Source: Rs1 sp036960485
Lineage (GTDB): Bacteria > Pseudomonadota > Gammaproteobacteria > Pseudomonadales > Balneatricaceae
Reading direction: 5' to 3'
NCBI GenBank assembly: GCA_036960485.1
Contig: JBALXS010000015.1
Coordinates: forward strand, 1 to 64,000
DNA: 64,000 nt
A program made the position numbers and the translations under genes. Each line of letters starts with the position of its first letter. Position 1 is the stretch's first letter. A model generated the notes under the pieces. That model was not told where the DNA came from and did not search any database. It saw nothing but the letters and a program-made list of their open reading frames with translations. Below, one piece after another: positions 37,101 through 45,098 of the stretch.

Positions 37101-38049
37101 AGATTTAGAGGCGCTTTGTGAGAAGTACGCGAAGCTGGTTGATAGCGAGTTGCAAAATGAAAAACAACAAGCTTGGGGTAAAAAAGGGTTAGTTACTTGG
37201 GATTTTGAGGAGCTACCAGAGAGTATTGAAGTAAAACAAGGTGGTATAAACATAACGGCTTGGCCTGCTTTAAAACTTAATAATGCAGCGGTTGATCTGA
37301 TTTTAACGATGAATCAGTATTATGCGCATAATGTTAGTGTGCATGCGATTACTTATTTGGCCTCTTTGGCACTGGTATCAAGCATAAAAAAAGCCCGTAG
37401 TGGCATGCCAAAGCTAACAGAGAGTGTGTTATTAAGCGGAAAAATATTCACCAAAAAAGAGCTTGAATATGAAATTCACTCATTCGCAATGAGAGAGTCA
37501 TTAAAGCTAGAGCAAAGTATACCAAGATCGAAAGGTGCATTTCAAGATAGAGTGGTAGATTTAAAATCTGGTGTTGAATATGCTCGTTGGGTGATAAAGA
37601 TTGCTGAGCGCGTGCACTTGTTGCATCGCCAATACCATCAATTGCAAAAGCAATTAAGTGGTTCTCAGCTTTTAACTACAATAACAATAATATCGGATAT
37701 GAAGCAGCAGTTATCTAGATTGTTTTCGAAAAGCTATCTTACCCATATGTCGTGGTATAGGTTGGAACAATACACAAGATATATGAAAAGCATTGAAATA
37801 CGACTAGAAAAATACCAACGCGAATTGCCAAGGCAAAAGCTACTATCAGCACAGTTAGAAGAGTTAGAGCAGCGCTTGCAAGAGAAGTTAGATATATGCG
37901 TGCAACGCGATGAAGTAGATCTGCGTTTAGAAGACTATAAATGGTTACTTCAAGAATATCGCATATCACTGTTTTCGCAGCAAATTAAGACGTTAGAGAG
38001 TGTGTCAGAAAAAAGGGTGCAGCAAAAATGGCGCTCTATAAGTAGCTAA
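34111..38049 (+). CDS. hrpA: ATP-dependent RNA helicase HrpA
   Basis: This is a DEAH-box SF2 RNA helicase; the E. coli protein helps rescue stalled ribosomes and process mRNA. The 1312-residue length matches E. coli HrpA (1300). Motif I GETGSGKTTQLPK (about 95-107), motif II DEAH (192-195), motif III SAT, and motif VI QRAGRCGR are all present. Winged-helix, HA2, OB and the long HrpA-specific C-terminal region follow. The start is a TTG at 34111 since no in-frame ATG gives the conserved N-terminus. It follows the amidotransferase gene by 109 bp, so co-transcription is possible. Confidence 0.93.
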   Translation: MTSIVDLQQSLLLCETKLHSKITHKLTQIAQRDKQKKPVDEMIKQVQETIEASQKKVNKKYQSIGDVQLADLPVAQSSEKIADAIQNNQVIIIAGETGSGKTTQLPKICLQLGLGAKGLIGHTQPRRLAARTVANRIADELQSKLGDKVGYQVRFTEQVTDATLIKLMTDGILLAETQHDPLLEKYEVLILDEAHERSLNIDFLLGYIKRILPQRPNLKLIITSATIDLERFSAHFDNAPILQVSGRTFPVEVLYRPLLTECLDADDNLTKKEQTQTEAVLGAVSEIYQIQKSSAYNSPQDILIFFSGEREIRESAEVLRKAQLKNALIMPLYARLSVKEQNKIFQLDTGQTGRRIILATNVAETSVTVPGIGYVIDTGVARISRYSYRSKVQRLPIESISQASANQRAGRCGRIAPGTCIRLYAKEDYESRSPFTDAEIRRTNLAAVILQMLNLKLGDIARFPFIDPPDSRFITDGFKLLEELGAVNKHKKMTVLGRQLAKLPVDPRIGRMIIEANTQGSLSEVLIIASALSVQDPKERPLDKQQASDQCHKEHQDEDSDFISFVNLWNTYEEQRQTLSINQLRKYCSKNFLSFMRMREWRDVHRQLYLACKALNYTVKQEPSSYQSVHVSLLSGLLSHIGFKQENKEYLGARNRRFYIFPASTQFKKSAKWLMVSELVETSRLYGRVAAKIDPQWIEPLAKHLVKKSYLEPKWQKKAAQVTALEQVVLYGLTIVQKRVVSYGDIDPDLSQQILIRSALVEGHYHTNAAFYKHNQQLLEQVEELEAKSRRRDLLVDEDALYDFYAQKIATLSDRAIVNGAGFEKWRKEIEKQNPKILFLQEQDVMQRSSEHVKDSDYPNTITFKGVEIALSYHFNPLSMDDGVSIHLPIALLKHLSKDRLDWLVPGLIKERCIALLKSLPKALRKNFVPIPDYIDAFIEGMNFAEGNLQEQLSHHLLRMTGVRLPVGAFEQASLATHLQFNIKLLNNTDDIIGESRDLEALCEKYAKLVDSELQNEKQQAWGKKGLVTWDFEELPESIEVKQGGINITAWPALKLNNAAVDLILTMNQYYAHNVSVHAITYLASLALVSSIKKARSGMPKLTESVLLSGKIFTKKELEYEIHSFAMRESLKLEQSIPRSKGAFQDRVVDLKSGVEYARWVIKIAERVHLLHRQYHQLQKQLSGSQLLTTITIISDMKQQLSRLFSKSYLTHMSWYRLEQYTRYMKSIEIRLEKYQRELPRQKLLSAQLEELEQRLQEKLDICVQRDEVDLRLEDYKWLLQEYRISLFSQQIKTLESVSEKRVQQKWRSISS

Positions 38050-38401
38050 GCAGGTTAGATTGTAAGGTTTTTATTTTTATTTGTAACGAACGGGAACTTT
38101 TTTAAAGTGTTGCACTGTTGCCACTCATATGCTCTAATGCGGAAAATTAATTGCAATTAAGTTGTTTTTAAGAAGTTTTGAATATGTTTTTTTAGTAATC
38201 TAATTAAACAACTTATTGTAGTAACGAATTGAATATAAATACAGTTAGCAGATAAAAATGTTGTTTTGTATTTAAATTATTCTAAATATATAGTATTTTT
38301 TCAGTGCATTACCGACTATACTCAAGTTGGATAACGCATTAAAAGAAACTAGAAATAAAACATTAATTACTAGTATATTGAATATTTAAGGGGAAAATTA
38401 A
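38050..38401. other. Porin upstream region
   Basis: This 352-bp AT-rich leader ends with AAGGGGA 7 nt before the porin ATG. CTATACT at 38316-38322 is a candidate -10, which would give a long 5' UTR, common for porin mRNAs targeted by small RNAs. No gene is seen. Confidence 0.4.
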
Positions 38402-39346
38402 ATGAAAAAGTCAATTATCGCTCTAGCTGTTGCTGGTGCAATGACTGCGCCAATGATCGCTCAAGCAGATGCTACACTTTACGGTCGTGTTCACGAGCGT
38501 GTTGTTGTTCAAGAAGATAAAGATGTAGCTATTCAAAATGCTGGTGCACGTATCGGTGTTAAAGGCAATTCACAGATGGATAGTGGTTTAACTTCTTTCT
38601 ATCAAATTGAATTATCTTTCGGTAACAGTGCTCGTTCATCTAACGATAGCACATTAGATTCTACTTCTTTAACTGTTCGTCAAATGAATGCTGGCGTTAA
38701 AGGTGATTTCGGTAAGGTTATAGTAGGTCGTTTTACTAACCCTATGACTGCTACATACGTTGCTGATATTTATGAGCAAAACTCAGGTCTATATGAGCAG
38801 ACTCCTTTCCGTATCGGTAATGCAGTAGCATATACTACTCCATCTTTTAACGGTCTATCTGCAACTCTTGGTGTAATTGCTGAAGGTGAAGGTAGTGATG
38901 ATACATACGAAGATGTAGATGGTTATGTTGCTCGTATCGGTGGAACATTCGGCGCTATAACTGTACAAGCAGCTTACATGGATGCTGATTACACAACTGC
39001 TTCAGCTGCAGATGCTGATGATCTTGAAGTAGCTTCTTTTGGTTTGGCTTATAATGCAAATGGCATATACGCTGGCTTGAACATTGAATCAAACGATTCT
39101 AATGATGAAGATGTTGTTGACTTTGCTTTGAAATATACAGCAGGTAAAACTGCTTACGGTTTCGGCTATGCTGTGCAGGAAGGCAAAGGTTCACTTGAAG
39201 ATGATCGTGTAATGGTTGGTGTTTATCATGACCTAGGCGGCAGCGCTGACGTTTACACAGAAATCGCTAGACACGGTGCAACTGATGCATCTGATGTAGA
39301 CACAGATTTCAATAGATTCACTGTTGGTTACCGTGTTAAGTTCTAA
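38402..39346 (+). CDS. Outer-membrane porin, gram-negative general type
   Basis: This is a 314-residue trimeric-porin-like beta barrel for diffusion of small hydrophilic solutes. The signal peptide (MKKSIIALAVAGAMTAPMIA, cleavage after AQA) is followed by the typical first strand DATLYGRVHERVV. Repeated amphipathic strands contain the acidic loops expected of a cation-tolerant channel, and the chain ends in the C-terminal aromatic signature YRVKF required for BamA recognition. Codon choice is strongly biased (GCT, GGT), which suggests high expression. A strong terminator follows. Solute specificity cannot be told. Confidence 0.9.
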   Translation: MKKSIIALAVAGAMTAPMIAQADATLYGRVHERVVVQEDKDVAIQNAGARIGVKGNSQMDSGLTSFYQIELSFGNSARSSNDSTLDSTSLTVRQMNAGVKGDFGKVIVGRFTNPMTATYVADIYEQNSGLYEQTPFRIGNAVAYTTPSFNGLSATLGVIAEGEGSDDTYEDVDGYVARIGGTFGAITVQAAYMDADYTTASAADADDLEVASFGLAYNANGIYAGLNIESNDSNDEDVVDFALKYTAGKTAYGFGYAVQEGKGSLEDDRVMVGVYHDLGGSADVYTEIARHGATDASDVDTDFNRFTVGYRVKF

Positions 39347-39361
39347 TTCTTAATACAATAT

Positions 39362-39390
39362 AAAAAAGCTCCTTTAGGAGCTTTTTTTTT
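39362..39390 (+). terminator. Rho-independent terminator of porin gene
   Basis: AAAAAAGCTCC, loop TTTA, GGAGCTTTTTTTTT immediately after the porin stop. Confidence 0.92.
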
Positions 39391-39457
39391 GCTCAAAAAA
39401 CCAAGTTTTGATGATATAATATGACTTCAAGTTTATCGTTAGAATTGAGGGTTTAAA

Positions 39458-40144
39458 GTGAGCAAAGTTAGAATTGCTATACTTAGTGTGATCGTGTTGT
39501 TTTCGTTTGCTGTGCAGGCAAGCGATAATATTGATCCACTGGAAAAAGTTAATAGAAAGGTTCATGGATTTAATGATGTCTTAGATACAGTGGCTTTAAA
39601 GCCTTTGGCTAAGGGTTATAAAGCTGTAACGCCAGATATTGTAGAAGCGGGAGTAGGTAATTTTTTTGCCAATATTCGTGATGTTGGTACTATGGTAAAT
39701 AATGTACTGCAGTTTAAGTTTGAAGATGCAGGGGTTGATCTGGCGCGGGTAGCTTTTAATACCACTATTGGTTTGGGTGGGATAATAGATGTGTCATCGG
39801 CTATGGGGCTAGAAAAGCACGCAGAGGATTTTGGGCAGACTCTTGGTGCTTGGGGGGTGCCAGCTGGGCCGTATTTAGTTATGCCTTTTTTCGGACCTAG
39901 TTCGTTACGTGATGCGCCCGCTAGTTTTGTGCCGTTAGATGCTTGGCGTTATGTCGATGACGTCCGTACTCGCAATGTTGGTTATTCAGTAAGATTAGTC
40001 GATGATAGAGCTGGATTGTTTAATGCAGAAGCTTTGGTATCAGGCGATGAATATATTTTCATTCGAGATGCATATCTTGGTTTGCGCGCGCAAGCGGTTA
40101 AAGATGGCGCTATAGATGAAGCATTTAATGAGGATGATTTTTAG
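39458..40144 (+). CDS. mlaA: MlaA/VacJ-family phospholipid transport protein, no lipobox
   Basis: In the Mla pathway MlaA removes phospholipids from the outer leaflet of the outer membrane and passes them to MlaC. The 228-residue protein carries DPLEKVNRKVHGFND, LKPLAKGYKAVTPD, NFFANIRD, FGQTLGAWGVPAGPYLVMPFFGPS and LDAWRYVDDVRTR, all MlaA landmarks. The GTG start gives a signal peptide ending FAVQA-S, a signal peptidase I site. There is no cysteine for lipid attachment, unlike E. coli MlaA; several Pseudomonas-type MlaA proteins also lack it. The partner mlaBCDEF genes are not in this window. Confidence 0.88.
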   Translation: MSKVRIAILSVIVLFSFAVQASDNIDPLEKVNRKVHGFNDVLDTVALKPLAKGYKAVTPDIVEAGVGNFFANIRDVGTMVNNVLQFKFEDAGVDLARVAFNTTIGLGGIIDVSSAMGLEKHAEDFGQTLGAWGVPAGPYLVMPFFGPSSLRDAPASFVPLDAWRYVDDVRTRNVGYSVRLVDDRAGLFNAEALVSGDEYIFIRDAYLGLRAQAVKDGAIDEAFNEDDF

Positions 40145-40238
40145 TTTGTCATGTTATTGGTGATAACTTTTGTAACTACTTTTTCGGCCAGGCGCTTGTA
40201 TACGAGTGCTTTTTTCTTGGTTTCTGCTGATATTTGCT

Positions 40239-41468
40239 ATGCGTCCTAAAATTCTTTTTATACTGATGTCTATGGTGGTGTTAAGCCCCATGGCTATTGA
40301 TATCTATTTGTCGTCTGTGCCTGTTATGGCTGTTGAATTGCAAGTGTCAGCGCGTGAAATTCAATCTATCATAACTATCTTCTTTTTTGCGATGGGGCTT
40401 GGGCAGGTAATTATTGGGCCGTTGGCGGATAGGTATGGGCGAAAACCATTCGCTCTACTGGGTTTAGTTGTTTATATTATCAGCAGTATCATTTGTTCTC
40501 TGGCGGTTGATTTATGGCTAATACAAATCAGTCGCTTGCTGCAAGGGCTCGCTGCCTGCTCTATTTCAGTGATTATATTTAGTGTGGTTCGAGATACATA
40601 CTCTTACCAGCGCAGTAGTAAGATTTATAGCTATTTAAATGGCGTATTGAGTATAGTGCCAGCATTAGCGCCAATGTTCGGTAGCTTTCTAGCTGGTTAC
40701 TTTGGCTGGCGTTCTACTTTTGTATTTATGGCCATGTATGCCTTTATAGTGCTGTGTTTGGTGTATGTCTATTTGCCGGAAACGTTACAAAGAGAAGATG
40801 TTGGTAAAACAAAAGTGCAGGCTTTGTATAATTGGCGGCGCTATTATTCGGTTTTGGTTAACAGGTATTTTATTTTTTATGCCGTGTGTTGTATGTCCGC
40901 AATGGCAGGGATATTGAGCTACGTGAGTTATGCGCCTATCTGGTTGATTGAGCATTTGCAGGTTTCACAAAGTATATTTAGTGTGTTGTTCGGTTTGAAT
41001 GCTGTGGTAAGTATTGTTTGTTGTTTTGTTGCTCCTGTAATGATTAGAAAGCGTGGCAATGTGTCAGTAGTTAAGATTGCTTTACAGCTTATGCTGGGGG
41101 CTGCGATATTGCTACTTTGTAGTGAGTGGGTGTTGAATAAGTACGAATCTGCAGGTGTAATTGCAGCGTTAGGTTTTATGTTGCCTATCTCATTGCTGAG
41201 CGCTGGGTTGTCTTTGTTGTTAGGTCCTGCCACTAGTATGGCGCTTTCTCAATTCGGTGATAGAGCAGCCACAGCTTCTTCACTGTTAGGTTTTGTACAG
41301 ATGGTGGGGGCTTCAATTATTGTAGTGTTTATGCAGCAAAGTGGTTTGCAGGCACCTTTAGCGGTTAGTCTGGTGTTATTATCGTTAATCGTTCCATTGC
41401 TGGCAATGATTAATATGCAGTCTTTTTCTGCTTGGCATAAAGAAAAAGCAGTGACGAAAGATGCATGA
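40239..41468 (+). CDS. Bcr/CflA-family drug efflux MFS transporter
   Basis: This is a 12-helix proton-driven exporter of the DHA1 Bcr/CflA group (bicyclomycin or chloramphenicol type). From ATG 40239 the protein is 409 residues and starts MRPKILFILMSMVVLSPMAIDIYLSSVP, where SPMAIDIYLSSVP is the family hallmark of helix 1. Motif A GPLADRYGRKP lies between helices 2 and 3. An in-frame GTG at 40206 would add 11 hydrophobic residues and is less likely. It lies 94 bp after mlaA in the same direction. Actual drug substrates cannot be inferred. Confidence 0.85.
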   Translation: MRPKILFILMSMVVLSPMAIDIYLSSVPVMAVELQVSAREIQSIITIFFFAMGLGQVIIGPLADRYGRKPFALLGLVVYIISSIICSLAVDLWLIQISRLLQGLAACSISVIIFSVVRDTYSYQRSSKIYSYLNGVLSIVPALAPMFGSFLAGYFGWRSTFVFMAMYAFIVLCLVYVYLPETLQREDVGKTKVQALYNWRRYYSVLVNRYFIFYAVCCMSAMAGILSYVSYAPIWLIEHLQVSQSIFSVLFGLNAVVSIVCCFVAPVMIRKRGNVSVVKIALQLMLGAAILLLCSEWVLNKYESAGVIAALGFMLPISLLSAGLSLLLGPATSMALSQFGDRAATASSLLGFVQMVGASIIVVFMQQSGLQAPLAVSLVLLSLIVPLLAMINMQSFSAWHKEKAVTKDA

Positions 41469-41540
41469 GTATGTAGAGCGAGAGTCTGTAAATTATTGAG
41501 GTTAGCTTTGATTGAGCCTGTTTATGCGAGGATTATAAAA

Positions 41541-41616
41541 TGGTGGAGCCAAGGAGGATCGAACTCCTGACCTCAACGCTGCCAGCGTTGCGCTCTACCA
41601 GCTGAGCTATGGCCCC
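41541..41616 (-). tRNA. tRNA-Ala (anticodon GGC), copy 1
   Basis: This 76-nt gene with encoded CCA reads on the minus strand: acceptor GGGGCCA / TGGCTCC, D arm GCTCAGCTGGTAGAGC, anticodon arm CAACG-CTGGCAG-CGTTG giving anticodon GGC, and T arm AGGAG-TTCGATC-CTCCT. It is the promoter-distal copy of a tandem pair downstream of gltX. Confidence 0.97.
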
Positions 41617-41642
41617 ATTTTTTATAGGCAGTGATATGAATA

Positions 41643-41718
41643 TGGTGGAGCCAAGGAGGGTCGAACTCCTGACCTCAACGCTGCCAGCGTTGCGCTCTAC
41701 CAGCTGAGCTATGGCCCC
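41643..41718 (-). tRNA. tRNA-Ala (anticodon GGC), copy 2
   Basis: Identical to the neighbouring tRNA-Ala except for one base in the T loop (TTCGACC instead of TTCGATC). The copies are 26 bp apart and both encode CCA. They probably come from one precursor, possibly read through from gltX, which is on the same strand about 250 bp upstream. Confidence 0.97.
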
Positions 41719-41966
41719 TTTGAATTTTAATTACATATTCATCTCTAAAGAGGCGCGTATTTTGCCATATTAGAGATTAAAATCAATAGCTAAGTTTAAC
41801 ATTTATGTGCTAAAAACTAATTATTATTGATCGTAGGTAAAAGTATCTTACAACAAATCTTTAATCACTACTAAATATCATTATTTGGGTGGCCAAAGAT
41901 CAATATTTAGTAGTGCTATTTCCGCTGCTTTCGCAGTAGAATCAATTCAAGAGTGTGATCAAGCAA

Positions 41967-43454
41967 TCAAACTTGCTCAAGTGCCTTGAATTCCTTTTCC
42001 CAGCGCTTGGCTTCTTTTTTGGATGCGCTTCCTAAAATATCTAAAGCATGGCGCGTTCTTGCACGGCTCATATCAGCGCCTAAAATCGCCATAGAGTCAA
42101 TAATAGAAACGCTTTGGCTGCTGCCAGAAATTGCCACAAAGATAGGGAATAAAAGATCGCGTATTTTTAATTGCATGTTATCAGCTAGTTGCTTTAGACA
42201 AGTAAAGAGTGAATCTTTGTCCCACGCATCATGGGTATCTAGCGTCCATGTTACGAACTGCAGGATTTTGCGTATCTCTGCTATCTCTAAATTTTTATGC
42301 TTAAAATCATCCTCGCTAAGTTCCAGCATGCCTGACAAAAAGAAGTTTGCGATAGGTGCTACATCGGAAAATTTCTCTACACGCTGCTGGATTAATGGGA
42401 TGATTTGCATTAAATATTCAGGATTTAAAGCCCATTTTTGAAATTGAATGGCAAACTCAGCCGTTGATAAGTTTTCGCGCAACCAAAGTCCATTTAACCA
42501 GCTAAGTTTGGTTTGGTCGAAAATTGGGCCGCCTAGCGATACTCTTTGGATGTCGAAATTCTCAAACATTTCATCGCGGCTGAATTTCTCTCTTTCGTCC
42601 GGCATTGACCAGCCCATGCGTCCTAAATAGTTGAGCAGTCCTTCGGGCATATAGCCCATGCGCTTATAGTATAAAATGCTGGTAGGGTTTTTGCGTTTCG
42701 ATAATTTTGACTTATCAGGGTTACGTAAAAGTGGCATGTGGCATAAAGTTGGCATGTCCCAATTGAAATATTTATACAGAAGTTGATGCTTAGGCGCTGA
42801 ATTGATCCATTCTTCACCTCGTAAAACATGGGTGATTTTCATGAGATGGTCATCAACTACGTTAGCCAAGTGATAAGTTGGCATGCCATCAGATTTTAAA
42901 AGAATTTGTGCATCAACCATTGACCATTCAATTTCAATCTTGCCTCTTAACATGTCGCTAAATTCACAAGTGCCTTTGCTAGGGATTTTCATCCTTACCA
43001 CGAAAGGCGCATTTTCAGCCGCTCTTTTGTTTTGTTCTTGTTCTGGTAGTTTTAAGGCGCTCTCATGCATAGCAGCAGGTAGGCCTTGTTCTCTACGTAA
43101 GTTGCGAATAGTATCTAATTCTTCGCTAGTCAAATAACAGCGAAAAGCATGGCCGTCGTCAATAAGCTGCTGTGCATATTTGGCGTAAACATCTTTACGT
43201 TCGCTTTGTCTGTAGGGGCCGTACTCTCCACCAATATCAGGACCTTCATCCCAATCAAGACCTAACCAGCGCAAAGAATCTAAAATGGTTTTTTCAGATT
43301 GTGTAGTGCTTCTTGTTTGATCAGTATCTTCGATGCGTAGTATGAATTTTCCGCCATGCTGTTTGGCAAACGCTAAGTTAAAGAGGGCTATGTAAGCTGT
43401 GCCAACATGTGGATCACCAGTAGGAGATGGAGCTATACGAGTACGAACGGTCAT
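41967..43454 (-). CDS. gltX: Glutamyl-tRNA synthetase
   Basis: This class I aminoacyl-tRNA synthetase charges tRNA-Glu. The 495-residue protein has the HIGH-like motif PHVGTAY near residue 15, RIEDTDQTR for glutamate recognition, and the KMSKS-like KLSKR at 250-254. The C-terminal helical anticodon-binding domain is complete. The family usually pairs with tRNA genes downstream in gammaproteobacteria, as here with two tRNA-Ala. The length is normal and it looks like the single canonical enzyme rather than a tRNA-Asp-modifying paralogue, which would be truncated to about 300 residues. Confidence 0.95.
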   Translation of the reverse strand: MTVRTRIAPSPTGDPHVGTAYIALFNLAFAKQHGGKFILRIEDTDQTRSTTQSEKTILDSLRWLGLDWDEGPDIGGEYGPYRQSERKDVYAKYAQQLIDDGHAFRCYLTSEELDTIRNLRREQGLPAAMHESALKLPEQEQNKRAAENAPFVVRMKIPSKGTCEFSDMLRGKIEIEWSMVDAQILLKSDGMPTYHLANVVDDHLMKITHVLRGEEWINSAPKHQLLYKYFNWDMPTLCHMPLLRNPDKSKLSKRKNPTSILYYKRMGYMPEGLLNYLGRMGWSMPDEREKFSRDEMFENFDIQRVSLGGPIFDQTKLSWLNGLWLRENLSTAEFAIQFQKWALNPEYLMQIIPLIQQRVEKFSDVAPIANFFLSGMLELSEDDFKHKNLEIAEIRKILQFVTWTLDTHDAWDKDSLFTCLKQLADNMQLKIRDLLFPIFVAISGSSQSVSIIDSMAILGADMSRARTRHALDILGSASKKEAKRWEKEFKALEQV

Positions 43455-43642
43455 GAGATTCCTGCATATGAAATAGCGTTAAGAAAGTGGCAATTATACC
43501 TGTGCTTTACGCGGATTTGTAGTTCATCGTATAACTTAAGCGCTATTCAAAATGATTTATACGCAATAGTTAATACTTAGAATTGGTTATCAAAATCAAA
43601 ATGAGATCCAGCTTAAGAAAGAAAAAATACGCACAATATATT

Positions 43643-44002
43643 TTAATCTAAGCGTGGCATGTCATCTTCTTCGATAATAATGGGTTTAATTGCCGGGTGC
43701 TCAGCACTCTTGCGCAATTTTTTAGCATTATAGATAGTAGTGGTTTTATTTTGGTTCGGCAGTGGCTTGATTGGATCATCGACAATGTCAGCAGAATTTA
43801 TAGATTCTTGCTCAATAGCTCGATTCTTTGGGATTAGATGTTGATCTGGTGTTAAGGTTTCTTCTTTGGAGGTCGCTAGTTTTTCAGCAGAAAGAGGCGT
43901 TTTGGTAGGTTTTTGAGTATTAGATAAATGGTCAGTATCTGTATTAAAGCCGCAGCTACTTATAAAAAATAGAAAAATTAGGGTGATAATTGATGTTTTC
44001 AT
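43643..44002 (-). CDS. Small putative lipoprotein, function unknown
   Basis: From the ATG at 44002 the 119-residue product has a signal sequence ending FFISSCGF, an acceptable lipobox with the lipidated cysteine at residue 17. The mature part is hydrophilic, rich in Thr, Pro, Lys and Asp, without recognisable fold, and is likely a disordered tether; it ends EEDDMPRLD. A longer start at 44038 would overlap the upstream gene and bury the signal peptide, so I reject it. It follows the unknown gene at 44011-44880 by 8 bp, so the two form an operon. No function is claimed. Confidence 0.65.
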   Translation of the reverse strand: MKTSIITLIFLFFISSCGFNTDTDHLSNTQKPTKTPLSAEKLATSKEETLTPDQHLIPKNRAIEQESINSADIVDDPIKPLPNQNKTTTIYNAKKLRKSAEHPAIKPIIIEEDDMPRLD

Positions 44003-44010
44003 TTTCGCCT

Positions 44011-44880
44011 TCAAGGTGTTAATTGCTGTATTGCCCATTTGAAATCTTCGCTGTTGATTATTGCTGGTGCACCTAACGGAGCATAATTATAGTCAGTAAA
44101 TGCAGAGTTGGCAGAAATGAGTGCGCGATAAAAATAATCACAATTATCGGCGTTTTTTTGTATAGAGCTAAAACGCAATCCATTTCTAGCAATAATCCAT
44201 TGATAGGGCTCGCTGTGTAATGCTCTTTTACTATCTTTAATGTAATTAGAATGTAACAGGTAGTTATGTAACGCGTTATCTTGGTATCGCTGTTGTGGGT
44301 GTGAGCTATTTAAGTAACAAGCTAGCATGTTTTGTTGGACTTTATAAAGCGTAAAATCATCAATATACCGATCATTTTGTTGATCGCTATTCAGCTCTTG
44401 TAGTAATTCATAACTTTGTTGGTAATGATAGAGCGCTAGTTTTTGCTGCGATAATAGCGCTAGCTTTTTGCCGTTTATGCGCAAGTTAGATAGTTGATCT
44501 AAATGAATATCTGCTTTGATCCAGTGTAGCCTAGCTTGCCTTAAGGTGGAGCCGTGTTGTAAATCACCGTTTAAGAATATTATAAAGTCGCTAATATCAT
44601 CTGCTACATTAGCGTTATTTTTGCTGTGAATTAATCGGTTGTATATAGCGAGTAAAGCCTGAGTGTCTTCCGGAAAAGGCGACGCGAATACGTTGTCATG
44701 CAAAGTTGTAATGACTTTGTTGACATGTGCGGATGCTTTTCTATGAGGTTGTCTATATAGGGCTAACAGCGTTTTCTCATCTATACCGCCGGCATAAATC
44801 AAATCTATTTGTTGTAAGAAGTGGTTCCAAGTCCAGCCTTGTGATTTTAGTCGATGAACTTTGCTGTATAAATTTGACAT
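44011..44880 (-). CDS. Hypothetical protein (289 aa), cytoplasmic
   Basis: I do not recognise this family. The preferred start is ATG 44880 (MSNLYSKVHRLKSQGWTWNHFL); ATG 44910 would add ten residues. It is a soluble protein rich in helices, Gln, Asn, Tyr and Leu, with a helical middle part (KLALLSQQKLALYHYQQSYELLQEL pattern, roughly residues 147-175) that resembles a TPR-like or other helical-repeat scaffold. There is no signal peptide, no membrane helix and no catalytic motif. It is translated just ahead of a small lipoprotein, so the pair may act together. Base composition matches neighbouring genes. Confidence 0.6.
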   Translation of the reverse strand: MSNLYSKVHRLKSQGWTWNHFLQQIDLIYAGGIDEKTLLALYRQPHRKASAHVNKVITTLHDNVFASPFPEDTQALLAIYNRLIHSKNNANVADDISDFIIFLNGDLQHGSTLRQARLHWIKADIHLDQLSNLRINGKKLALLSQQKLALYHYQQSYELLQELNSDQQNDRYIDDFTLYKVQQNMLACYLNSSHPQQRYQDNALHNYLLHSNYIKDSKRALHSEPYQWIIARNGLRFSSIQKNADNCDYFYRALISANSAFTDYNYAPLGAPAIINSEDFKWAIQQLTP

Positions 44881-45009
44881 ATCATAATTTCTTCTTACTG
44901 AGAAGACCATTTTATAAAACTTGTTTGATTATTACTAGCTAGCAAGTTAGCTAAAATAACGATTAGTGAGTTTTCTCTCTTATTACTACGCAATTACGCA
45001 TGCTATTTA

Positions 45010-45075
45010 TATAAGAGTAGTCCATATCTTGAATCATGAGTCGCTCTCACTACGGCATCGTTTCAGGATAAATAC
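45010..45075. repeat. Possible partial copy C of the dispersed repeat
   Basis: The block GCATCGTTTCAGGATAAAT matches the right end of copies A and B (TTTCAGGATGAAA), and lies, like them, in a head-to-head intergenic region and in the same orientation. The left part is too diverged to align by eye, so this is only tentative. Confidence 0.35.
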
Positions 45076-45098
45076 TAATTAATTTGAATGGGTTTTCT

